NCBI GenBank assembly: GCA_902363535.1
Contig: CABJAE010000002.1
Span: 110,690-174,689 of the forward strand
Origin: Peptoniphilaceae bacterium
Lineage (GTDB): Bacteria; Bacillota; Clostridia; Tissierellales; Peptoniphilaceae
DNA: 64,000 nucleotides
Direction: 5' to 3'
Under the pieces are notes generated by a model. That model was not told where the DNA came from. It did no database searches and saw only the letters and a list, made by a program, of their open reading frames with translations. The position numbers and the translations under genes are program-made. This document shows, piece after piece, positions 51,108 to 58,675 of this stretch; the stretch's first letter is position 1, and each line of letters begins with the position of its first letter.

Positions 51108-52944
51108 ATTTCAATCCACGCACCCGCGAGGGGTGCGACCCGCGGTAGGCTTTTTTTATTGCATAAATAAATGTATTTCAATCCACGCACCCGCGAGGGG
51201 TGCGACTTCCCGCCTAATCTTCTAGTTGTTCAGTTAATTGTATTTCAATCCACGCACCCGCGAGGGGTGCGACGCCCGGTGCGATGTTAAACGAGGTGGA
51301 TATGACAATTTCAATCCACGCACCCGCGAGGGGTGCGACATTGCCCACGTCGATGATAAACTTGTTGCCTTCGATTTCAATCCACGCACCCGCGAGGGGT
51401 GCGACCCCGTGTGGGCGATAAGGACATCATCAGCCCACAAATTTCAATCCACGCACCCGCGAGGGGTGCGACGTTGGCCGGCCGTGATCTTTACATCGTG
51501 GAAAGTATTTCAATCCACGCACCCGCGAGGGGTGCGACTGAGCGTGTACATTGCCGCCGTTGATCAAAGGATATTTCAATCCACGCACCCGCGAGGGGTG
51601 CGACCTACGTGCTGCAGCCTGTCGTCGGCGATGCTACACATTTCAATCCACGCACCCGCGAGGGGTGCGACTTATCCGCACCGAGCGTACATTGCAGGAG
51701 ATCAAGATTTCAATCCACGCACCCGCGAGGGGTGCGACTCCAGTTAGCTGGAGCGATCTTAATGACGTTATCGCATTTCAATCCACGCACCCGCGAGGGG
51801 TGCGACGATGCCTCGCCCTTCTCTGCCTCCGCATTACTTGATTTCAATCCACGCACCCGCGAGGGGTGCGACCGTGACCATCGGGCCTGGAGCGTTGGCG
51901 GAGTTGATTTCAATCCACGCACCCGCGAGGGGTGCGACTATCTCCGCCGCCTGTTGCCAAAACCGCAAACGCAATTTCAATCCACGCACCCGCGAGGGGT
52001 GCGACGTCGATGTCCTGCGATGCTAAAGCTCTGACAAGGATTTCAATCCACGCACCCGCGAGGGGTGCGACGGGGACCATCGCCGCGGGCGTACCGATCT
52101 TAGCCATTTCAATCCACGCACCCGCGAGGGGTGCGACTTACCACAATTAACGCGCCGTTAAACAAAAATTAACATTTCAATCCACGCACCCGCGAGGGGT
52201 GCGACCCTGAAAGCTAAAGTTACCGCACCCACCGCGTAATGATTTCAATCCACGCACCCGCGAGGGGTGCGACTCGACTCCGCCCCGTCCAGCTTCACCG
52301 CATCTGGATTTCAATCCACGCACCCGCGAGGGGTGCGACATCATGGTGCACTCCCACGGTCCGGAGGTGATCTCATTTCAATCCACGCACCCGCGAGGGG
52401 TGCGACCCACTCTTCCAGCTCGCCCACCGTCATGGTGTAGATTTCAATCCACGCACCCGCGAGGGGTGCGACATCGACTCCGCCCCGTCCAGCTTCACCG
52501 CATCTGGATTTCAATCCACGCACCCGCGAGGGGTGCGACAAAAAGGTTCCCGTCGTGTGCCGAATGGCGTAGGGCGATTTCAATCCACGCACCCGCGAGG
52601 GGTGCGACAAAAAGGTTCCCGTCGTGTGCCGAATGGCGTAGGGCGATTTCAATCCACGCACCCGCGAGGGGTGCGACGAAGATAACATTGAAAAACTTTT
52701 TGAGGTAGAAGAATATTTCAATCCACGCACCCGCGAGGGGTGCGACGGAAATTAAGTCCATCGACGAGATGCGGACGCTGGATTTCAATCCACGCACCCG
52801 CGAGGGGTGCGACGATCTGACTACCAACATTCCAAAGCATCCTTCCGATTTCAATCCACGCACCCGCGAGGGGTGCGACATGTTTCCGGCCTCATCTGCA
52901 AGTTGTAAGAACATTTCAATCCACGCACCCGCGAGGGGTGCGAC
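51108..52944 (-). CRISPR. type I-C CRISPR array, 28 repeats and 27 spacers
   Basis: The 32-nt repeat starts at 51108, 51175, 51242 and so on every 65-69 bases, with the last at 52913-52944. On the plus strand it reads ATTTCAATCC at the start and GTGCGAC at the end. Its reverse complement has the type I-C hallmark: a GC-rich hairpin and the 3' end GGATTGAAAT. All repeats appear perfect. Spacers are 34-37 nt. The leader lies at the high-coordinate end next to cas2, so newest spacers are near 52.9 kb. Two spacers are duplicated (see findings). At 51107 the array is interrupted by the insert and continues at 45965. Confidence 0.97.
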
Positions 52945-53066
52945 TGTATTTTTGAGCCCTTCTCGGGCCTTTTTTCATACAGCTAAGTCATTTTTAAGCG
53001 TTTTGTCGCTTTTTTGTGTGCTTTTTTGTGAGACGGTCTCGGCGCTTTTCTGTTCAGCCCGACCTC
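52945..53066 (-). promoter_or_regulatory. CRISPR leader
   Basis: The 122-base AT-rich stretch between cas2 and the first repeat, read on the minus strand, has the position and composition of a type I-C leader (runs of A and GAAAAAAGG next to the repeat). It should contain the array promoter and the integration signals. Confidence 0.78.
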
Positions 53067-53360
53067 TCAAAGCATCAGTAAATCCGATTCCGGGTTGTAG
53101 CTCTCGTCCAGTCCCATGGTCTCGATTCGGCGCTCCCAATTTTTTCCCAGATTGTAGATTCGTATGGAATCTTTCTTTGGATCGATTATACCATGTAATT
53201 TGGATTTAATGGTCACCAGAGTTGCGGGATCGACATTGAGCTCGAAGACGGAGTTTTGCACCCTTTGACCGTAATCCGTGCAAACTTTTGCCACTTGCCT
53301 CAGGCGCTTTCGGCCTTGAGGCGTCACGGTCTCCACGTCGTAGGTGAGTAGTATTTGCAT
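53067..53360 (-). CDS. cas2: CRISPR-associated Cas2
   Basis: The 97-residue protein has the Cas2 ferredoxin-like fold: MQILLTYDVETVTPQGRKRLRQVAKVC with the conserved aspartate at position 8 (YDV), and the core QRVQNSVFELNVD. It forms the dimer in the Cas1-Cas2 integrase that inserts new spacers. It follows cas1 immediately and precedes the leader. Confidence 0.95.
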   Translation of the reverse strand: MQILLTYDVETVTPQGRKRLRQVAKVCTDYGQRVQNSVFELNVDPATLVTIKSKLHGIIDPKKDSIRIYNLGKNWERRIETMGLDESYNPESDLLML

Positions 53361-54392
53361 TTATCCTCCCATCATAAACGGCGGATAGGCCTCGATGTCT
53401 TCGCGCAAGTAGGCATTCAATAGCTGTGCTTGCACATGGGGCAAGAGGCCCAGCTTGATTTTTTCTTCTGTAAAGGGATGGATGATTTCTTCCTGCGCGC
53501 GTTTGTTCCACTGATTGAGGGCGATTTCTCGACCTTTGTCGTTTAGTAGGCAAGCGCCGTTTTCTTTCACTTCGAAGTGGCGCTTGTCGATGCGGTTCAA
53601 ATTCACCAAAGAGAGGCAGAATTTATCCACGACGAAGGCGCGCATTTCTTCGATCATGTCCAGTGCCATGCTTGCCCGCCCCGGCCGATCGGTGTGGAAG
53701 AGCCCGGCGTAGGCATCGATGCCGACACCTTCTAAAGCCGCCGCGGTTTCGTTGGCGAGGATAGCGTAGAAAAAGGAGAGCAGGGCGTTAAACCGATCCA
53801 TGGGCGGCCGCTTGCTCCGCTCGATGAAGTAAAAATCTTCTCTCTGTTTCACGATGAGCTCGTCCAGCACGGAAAAGTAGAGGCGGGCAATAACCCCTTC
53901 CATGCCCCGCAGGCTGTCTTTATCTTTACAGGCTTTAGTCTCCGCCATCCACGTCTTCATGGCGTCGATGGCTTCTTGCACCCGCTCGCAGTCCAGGGTT
54001 TCTTTGTGATCCAGCCGGCCTCGGATCAATACTTTTCGCGAATTGTAGGCTTTGGCGTAGATCATGTTTCTCGCCACGTCGAGGGAGGCCTCGGATTCAG
54101 CCAGGCGGTACTGTTTCTTTCGGGTGTAGATGTTGCCATAGGAAGCGCCTACGACCCGGCCGCAGTATTTGCCGTAAGGGGTAAAGAAGGTGATGGGCAC
54201 ATGCTCTTCCATGCATAGTTTCATTAAGTCCGGGCTAACGCCCATGTAATTGAAGCAGACGATTTGCCGCAGGATATGAATGGGAAAACGGCCCATGCGT
54301 TTCCCCTCAAGGGTCACCACCACATTGAGTCCTTCTTTGCGCAGGTAGTAGTCCGGGTTGGTGACGTATAAGACGTTCAGGAGTTTTTTCAT
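53361..54392 (-). CDS. cas1: CRISPR-associated integrase Cas1
   Basis: The 343-residue protein has the Cas1 fold of type I-C: LNVLYVTNPDYYLRKEGLNVVV at the start, and metal-binding catalytic residues in GVIARLYFSVLD (glutamate region) and YAGLFHTDRPGRASMALDMIEEMR (histidine and acidic residue). It joins new spacers to the leader-proximal repeat. Its start overlaps cas4 by four bases. Confidence 0.95.
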   Translation of the reverse strand: MKKLLNVLYVTNPDYYLRKEGLNVVVTLEGKRMGRFPIHILRQIVCFNYMGVSPDLMKLCMEEHVPITFFTPYGKYCGRVVGASYGNIYTRKKQYRLAESEASLDVARNMIYAKAYNSRKVLIRGRLDHKETLDCERVQEAIDAMKTWMAETKACKDKDSLRGMEGVIARLYFSVLDELIVKQREDFYFIERSKRPPMDRFNALLSFFYAILANETAAALEGVGIDAYAGLFHTDRPGRASMALDMIEEMRAFVVDKFCLSLVNLNRIDKRHFEVKENGACLLNDKGREIALNQWNKRAQEEIIHPFTEEKIKLGLLPHVQAQLLNAYLREDIEAYPPFMMGG

Positions 54393-55042
54393 AGTTCCGC
54401 CTCGTAAATATAACGTTGGACGTTTTTTGCTTTTTTGGTGAGCCGCGGACGACAGGCGTCATACAGGGAGCATTGAGTGCAGTTTTTAAAGAATTCCGCT
54501 TTGGGTATTTCCTGCTTATCATAATACTCGTGCATGGCGCGAGCCGTTTCGACGACAAGCTGGCGCAGTTCCGGAGTAAAGTCTACTTTCTCTCGGGAAT
54601 CCGTTTCGTGGTAGTAGATGTAGCCGCACGGCATGGTTACATCCCATATTTCTTCGACGCAGATGGCCTGGGCCATGAGCTGGGCCTCGTCATAGTCGCC
54701 TTTTTTCTTTTTCCCCCGCTTGTATTCCACAATGGTGGGCATCCATTTTCCTTCGCGCCCTTTTAAATCAATGCCTACTTCTCCCCGGCGAAATTCGATG
54801 GCATCGAGGCGACCGGAAAGTCCCAGTGTTTTGGAGCTGACGTCCATGGCGCGGGAGATGATCAGGTCCTTTCGTTTTTCTTTGATGAAAGGTTGATCAA
54901 CTTTCTCGTGAATCAGCTGCCCTTCCGCCGTGTAGCTGTTTTCGCTCCACACCTGCTCCACGTGGATCAAAGCCCACTGACGCTTGCAGAATAAAAAGTG
55001 CTGAATGCCGCTCAACATGAGAAAGTCGTCTTCTCGATACAT
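54389..55042 (-). CDS. cas4: CRISPR-associated exonuclease Cas4 (type I-C)
   Basis: The 217-residue RecB-like nuclease has the first cysteine in HFLFCKRQWALIHVEQVW, the nuclease core (GEVGIDLKGR ... VEYKRGKKKKGDYDEAQLMAQAI), and the 4Fe-4S cysteines in FFKNCTQCSLYDACRP. It trims pre-spacers so that those with the correct PAM are integrated in the right direction. It lies one base after cas7. Confidence 0.94.
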   Translation of the reverse strand: MYREDDFLMLSGIQHFLFCKRQWALIHVEQVWSENSYTAEGQLIHEKVDQPFIKEKRKDLIISRAMDVSSKTLGLSGRLDAIEFRRGEVGIDLKGREGKWMPTIVEYKRGKKKKGDYDEAQLMAQAICVEEIWDVTMPCGYIYYHETDSREKVDFTPELRQLVVETARAMHEYYDKQEIPKAEFFKNCTQCSLYDACRPRLTKKAKNVQRYIYEAEL

Positions 55043-55043
55043 T

Positions 55044-55898
55044 TTAGAGCCCCGTGAAATGTTCGACGCTTATTCCTTCTTCTTCGAATGCTTTTAATTT
55101 TTCTTCGTCCAATCGGAAGTTGTAATCTTCGTAGCAGGGCTTCAACGTGCCTGTACTCAATTCGTCGTGCAGAAGCAGATCTTTGATCTTTCCGCTGGAT
55201 ACATCGCCGACTTTCGACGAATGATTGAACCAGTAAATGTCTTTTACTTCCATGGAGCCGTCCGGCCGGGCCGCGGAAACGTCGTTGACGAAGAGGGTTC
55301 GAATGCATTTTTTTAGGACGTTCAAGTCTTCTTCGTCGAATCCGGTCTTGTCGGCCAAATAGCAATTCACGCTGCCGTTGACCACGTACACGCCCCAATC
55401 CACATAGTGCTTGCTTCCCATAGTGTCGGCGCTTCGGGTTTTTCCCGGGCCCGGGTCCATGCCGCTGACGCTCTTGGTGATCTGCATGGTGGTCGTTTCG
55501 ATGGGATCCACGGATTTTCCGATGGAGATGCTGACGGGGCCGCGAATGCCCAAGGCGCGCTTTTGATAGGTGAATACTTGGCCAAAGGCGCGAATGTCCA
55601 TCCATTTTTCGTTGGCCTGCTCGGCGACCTTTTCGTCGGGAACGTCTTTCTTGAAGCTGGCCTCAAAGCGCTTTTGTAATGATGTGAACCCGTCGTCACA
55701 CCGTTCCGCCGCTTTCACGAAGATGGCATGGTCCATGTCCTGCATGCGGTTTCTGATTTTCCGCTTCAAGCACACATCGCTGATTTCTCCGTAGCCCCTG
55801 CCGTCGATGCGAGGCATGTTTCCCGTCAAGGGGTCGCCGTTGGGATTGGCTCCTTCCACTTCGATGGTAAAGATAAAGTCGACTTTATGGTTAATCAT
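55044..55898 (-). CDS. cas7: type I-C Cascade backbone Cas7c (Csd2)
   Basis: The 284-residue protein has the Csd2 N-terminal pattern: HKVDFIFTIEVEGANPNGDPLTGNMPRIDGRGYGEISDVCLKRKIRNRMQD, and the palm and thumb of the Cas7 RRM fold. Several copies coat the crRNA in the Cascade complex. It overlaps cas8 by eight bases. Confidence 0.95.
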   Translation of the reverse strand: MINHKVDFIFTIEVEGANPNGDPLTGNMPRIDGRGYGEISDVCLKRKIRNRMQDMDHAIFVKAAERCDDGFTSLQKRFEASFKKDVPDEKVAEQANEKWMDIRAFGQVFTYQKRALGIRGPVSISIGKSVDPIETTTMQITKSVSGMDPGPGKTRSADTMGSKHYVDWGVYVVNGSVNCYLADKTGFDEEDLNVLKKCIRTLFVNDVSAARPDGSMEVKDIYWFNHSSKVGDVSSGKIKDLLLHDELSTGTLKPCYEDYNFRLDEEKLKAFEEEGISVEHFTGL

Positions 55899-56313
55899 GA
55901 TCTACCTCCTCGGTTTCTTTTACTTCTTTGTTTTTTCCGGAATAAAAAGCTTGTCTTTGGGCCTCGTAACCGAAAATGAATCCGTAGTCCAAGGGCCGAT
56001 TGACTTCCACTGAATCCATATCGTAGCTTTCATGGAGCATATTGGTGGCTTCTCGAATCTCGCGCATCGCGTTAAAATACGCCATTCGCTTTAGTGCTTC
56101 GTCGCTTCTTTCCAACTTCCGCTCATAGGGTATCATTAAATTTCTTAAGCGCAACATCATGGTCGCCGGATGATTGGTGTAGCTGGTCCACATTTTTTCG
56201 GCGTTGGTGCTTCGCTCGTCCCCTTTACTGAAAGTGCTCTTCTCCAGATACTCGAATGAAGCCAACAGGCGACCGAATAAGTACGATCGATCGGTGTTTT
56301 CTCGGTTTAGCAT
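55891..56313 (-). CDS. possible internally initiated Cas11c small subunit
   Basis: Within the last part of cas8c, an ATG at 56313 (AMLNRENTDRSYLFGRLLASFEYLE) follows a GGGAGGG sequence at a distance of about 12 bases. The 140-residue product is helical, as in the Cas11c small subunit that other type I-C systems produce from an internal start. The ribosome binding site is further away than ideal, so the exact start is uncertain. Confidence 0.45.
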   Translation of the reverse strand: MLNRENTDRSYLFGRLLASFEYLEKSTFSKGDERSTNAEKMWTSYTNHPATMMLRLRNLMIPYERKLERSDEALKRMAYFNAMREIREATNMLHESYDMDSVEVNRPLDYGFIFGYEAQRQAFYSGKNKEVKETEEVDHD

Positions 56314-57795
56314 AGCGTCTTTAATCCCTCCCTTATCTTTTAATACGGCCAAGGCGCAAAACATCACTTCCATCCACGTCTTGTCGTAGTTTTGTCGATG
56401 GCGAATGTTCACCGCCAAGGCTTTTTCGAAATTTCGGGGCACGGCACGCCCTTCCACAAGGGCGGTTACGATGCTTTGGTACTGATTTTTCAGAAAATCA
56501 TTTTTTGATATTTCTAACATCCCGTCCCGCTCCACGCCGTAGGCGGCCAAAACCATGCGCCTCGGGCTTGGCGTAAACTCTTTGTCCCGATTTTCATTGC
56601 TGAATCCCCACCAGTGGTATTTCTCTTGCCAAGCGACCAGATTTTCTTTTAAACGGGAAGCGCTCAAAGACCGAAAATACTTGGCGGCCACTCGTCCGTT
56701 GCTGATCTTGTCGAAAATGGCGATGTAATAGGTGGCGACATCAGAAAACATACGCTTGCCGCTGGTAAAGGACTTGACGATATCTTCTGTCATTGCATCG
56801 GCGATCATGGATCCATCCGACTTTTCTTGCTTCATGGCCAGCAGGCGGCTTTTAACGGAAGAGGCCACTTCCGCGGATTTCGTCGGATTAAATTCCGCGG
56901 CATTGGAAAGGTCGTCGGAAAACCAGCTCACCATATTGGCCTGCTCGCCGAGCCAACGCCGCGTCCCTTGGCCCGAAAGTAAGTACTTGGCCATGAGATG
57001 AATCTTTTGACTCGTCTCCATGCCTATTTTTATGCTCTGATCCGCCGTCGTAAAACGGCCGCGGTAATTCTCGTCATTGGCGGTAATTTGCGACACCAGG
57101 CGTGCCGTCCCCATTAGCGGTTGATGCTTGATACAAAGGTAATCCTCTTTGCCGCTTAAATTGCAAATGATCTTTTCCTTTTCCGGATCATTGGCATTCA
57201 GGTATTCCACATAGGCTTTGTAGCGTCCTTGCAGTGCTGCATTTTCACTTACAGAGACATTTTTCATGCCCTCGTAATTTTCGATGGTGAAAGTGAAGAA
57301 CACTTTCTCAAAGTCGATGGACGCTGCGCTCTTTTTTGATTTTTCCTCTCCGTCTTTTTCGGAATTCTTTATTTTCTCTTTTACGGCATCGAGCATGCCC
57401 GGTTTCTTCAAAAAATCTCGAATGATTTGCACGTAATCGTTTGCATCATAGGCCAGCCAATTCTCCATTTGTTCCATATAGGCAGCGCTTCGTTTTTCGC
57501 CGTCTTGAATCACGTAGGAAGCGGAATCCACCAATGGATGGGGCGCCACGCCGCTGCTTCTGGCGACGGAATCTTCCGTAACGGGAAACTGAATGGTTTC
57601 TCCTTCGGGAAGGACGCGCGCCTCCAAAAGGACACTCTCTTTGCTCAAGAGGAGCTCAATAATATTCTTGCCGTTGGATTTCATGGAATTGTAGTACATT
57701 GGCAATAGAATATTACCGAAGTGATCGGGCTTTCCCACCATGTCGTTTTCTAAGGCATAATCGTAGGAATCCAGTAAGGCTGTCAATAAACTCAT
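55891..57795 (-). CDS. cas8c: type I-C Cascade large subunit Cas8c (Csd1)
   Basis: The 634-residue protein is the Csd1 large subunit. It starts LLTALLDSYDYALENDMVGKPDHFGNILLPMYYNSM, and has conserved SRLLAMKQEKSD... blocks and the C-terminal helical region. It recognises the PAM and begins target unwinding. The C-terminal 140 residues (from Met at 56313) look like the small subunit Cas11c, which in other type I-C systems is made from an internal start in cas8c. It follows cas5 after 12 bases. Confidence 0.94.
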   Translation of the reverse strand: MSLLTALLDSYDYALENDMVGKPDHFGNILLPMYYNSMKSNGKNIIELLLSKESVLLEARVLPEGETIQFPVTEDSVARSSGVAPHPLVDSASYVIQDGEKRSAAYMEQMENWLAYDANDYVQIIRDFLKKPGMLDAVKEKIKNSEKDGEEKSKKSAASIDFEKVFFTFTIENYEGMKNVSVSENAALQGRYKAYVEYLNANDPEKEKIICNLSGKEDYLCIKHQPLMGTARLVSQITANDENYRGRFTTADQSIKIGMETSQKIHLMAKYLLSGQGTRRWLGEQANMVSWFSDDLSNAAEFNPTKSAEVASSVKSRLLAMKQEKSDGSMIADAMTEDIVKSFTSGKRMFSDVATYYIAIFDKISNGRVAAKYFRSLSASRLKENLVAWQEKYHWWGFSNENRDKEFTPSPRRMVLAAYGVERDGMLEISKNDFLKNQYQSIVTALVEGRAVPRNFEKALAVNIRHRQNYDKTWMEVMFCALAVLKDKGGIKDAMLNRENTDRSYLFGRLLASFEYLEKSTFSKGDERSTNAEKMWTSYTNHPATMMLRLRNLMIPYERKLERSDEALKRMAYFNAMREIREATNMLHESYDMDSVEVNRPLDYGFIFGYEAQRQAFYSGKNKEVKETEEVDHD

Positions 57796-57807
57796 GTCTC
57801 ACCTCCT

Positions 57808-58512
57808 TTAATAGTCTTCCAATTCTTCGTCCACGGTCTTGGTCTGCGCCGGCAATTTAAAGTCGTAATTGCGGACGTCTCGCAGAATGCCCTTGCCTTC
57901 CAGTGCCGTGTAGTCAATGCGGCCATTTTTCATATTGATGGGCGCGTATACGGCTTGGAGCATGCCTCCCGGCTCCGTAGGGTAGATAAATTCGTTGAAC
58001 ATGAGCCCGAAGCCCAGGGTTTTGTCGTCGTAGTAGCCCGGATCGTTTTCGTATTGCTCTTGCGTTAGCTCCTCAATGTAGCCGGCGCACTCGCTGGTTC
58101 CGAGAAAGATCGGTCGTCTGCCGCCTCGCTTCAGGGAGCGGGCCGTAATGGCTTCGTGTTTGTTGAAGTTGCGATCGCCTTTTAAATCGTCGCGTGCGTC
58201 ATTCCACTCGAAGTGGAATTTAACGTAATAGCATACATTGTAAAGATAGGTGTACGCACTCAAATCACTGGCGTAGTTTTTTAGTAAGAGCCGCGTGCCC
58301 TGGGTGTACGACTCGATCTTGTGCATGATACGGACTTCGTCCACTACATTTTTTAAGACGGGCTTAAAGTAGTTGGCGTCGACGATGCCGCGAAGCATTT
58401 CCCGAGTAGGCACCATGGCGCTCATTTTCTCTCCCCCGGATTTACTCTCAGGGGACGTGATCAACGCCCGATCGCCGTACACTTTTGCATAGAAAAACTT
58501 TGATTGATTCAT
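57808..58512 (-). CDS. cas5c: type I-C crRNA-processing endonuclease Cas5c
   Basis: The 234-residue protein has the Cas5c pattern: KFFYAKVYGDRALITSPESKSGGEKMSAMVPTREMLRGIVDANYFKP, then the RRM fold with a C-terminal extension. In type I-C systems, which lack Cas6, this protein cuts the repeat to make crRNAs with an 11-nt 5' handle and stays bound to it. I chose the ATG at 58512, with AGGAGGTG seven bases upstream. It is the first gene of the cas5-cas8-cas7-cas4-cas1-cas2 operon, with its own promoter. Confidence 0.93.
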   Translation of the reverse strand: MNQSKFFYAKVYGDRALITSPESKSGGEKMSAMVPTREMLRGIVDANYFKPVLKNVVDEVRIMHKIESYTQGTRLLLKNYASDLSAYTYLYNVCYYVKFHFEWNDARDDLKGDRNFNKHEAITARSLKRGGRRPIFLGTSECAGYIEELTQEQYENDPGYYDDKTLGFGLMFNEFIYPTEPGGMLQAVYAPINMKNGRIDYTALEGKGILRDVRNYDFKLPAQTKTVDEELEDY

Positions 58513-58531
58513 GGATTCACCTCCTTTCATA

Positions 58532-58550
58532 TTCGAGTCTATATGAATTA
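58532..58550 (+). promoter_or_regulatory. predicted CreR target (TTC PAM plus seed) in cas5c promoter
   Basis: TTC at 58532-58534 directly precedes GAGTCTATATGAATTA (58535-58550), which matches the pseudo-spacer at 58636-58651 in 15 of 16 positions, with only position 6 different. The site covers the -10 element and start point of the cas5c promoter. Confidence 0.8.
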
Positions 58551-58575
58551 TAATTCTGCTCTCTTGAAAAAGCAA
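58547..58575 (-). promoter_or_regulatory. promoter of cas5c-cas2 operon
   Basis: On the minus strand, TTGCTT (58575-58570) and a perfect TATAAT (58552-58547) are spaced by 17 bases. The predicted start is around 58540, giving a leader of about 28 bases with the cas5c ribosome binding site. Confidence 0.87.
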
Positions 58576-58576
58576 G

Positions 58577-58604
58577 TTGCAGTATAAATTTTTTCTGTTA
58601 TACT
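58577..58604 (+). promoter_or_regulatory. promoter of crRNA-like RNA
   Basis: TTGCAG (58577-58582) and TATACT (58599-58604), spacing 16, are back to back with the cas5c promoter: the two -35 boxes are one base apart. The predicted start at about 58611 falls just before the miniature repeat. Confidence 0.75.
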
Positions 58605-58610
58605 GTAATA

Positions 58611-58673
58611 ATCAGCTTCGGCTGCGGATTGAAATGAGTCAATATGAATTAGGCCTATTTTTAGGCCTTTTTT
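58611..58673 (+). ncRNA. creR: crRNA-like Cas-regulating RNA (CreR type)
   Basis: The ~63-nt unit contains, in order: a pseudo-repeat (58613-58635), whose CAGC-TTCG-GCTG hairpin, one spacer base and GGATTGAAAT copy the layout and exact 3' end of the array repeat's crRNA strand; a 16-nt pseudo-spacer (58636-58651, GAGTCAATATGAATTA); and an intrinsic terminator GGCCTA-TTTT-TAGGCC followed by six T (58652-58673). The pseudo-spacer matches the cas5c promoter beside a TTC PAM. I infer that Cascade loaded with this RNA binds the promoter without cutting, because complementarity ends after 16 nt, and so represses the cas operon when crRNA is scarce. CreR RNAs of this kind are known in several type I systems. 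Confidence 0.82.
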
Positions 58674-58675
58674 AT

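Noticed and set aside
51238..52914. Several open frames through the CRISPR array with repeated peptides such as FNPRTREGCD or SHPSRVRGLK
   Set aside because: They are translations of the 32-nt repeat in different frames and have no ribosome binding sites; the region is a CRISPR array.
52954..52977. Plus-strand terminator (GCCC/GGGC plus T6) at the leader end of the array
   Set aside because: The stem is only four base pairs and lies in the AT-rich leader, where such a pattern can arise from leader motifs; no antisense transcript is indicated.
58613..58635. Stray CRISPR repeat remnant between cas3 and cas5c
   Set aside because: It has its own promoter and terminator, a compact replacement hairpin, and a pseudo-spacer matching the cas5c promoter beside a TTC PAM, so a regulatory RNA explains it better than a decayed array.
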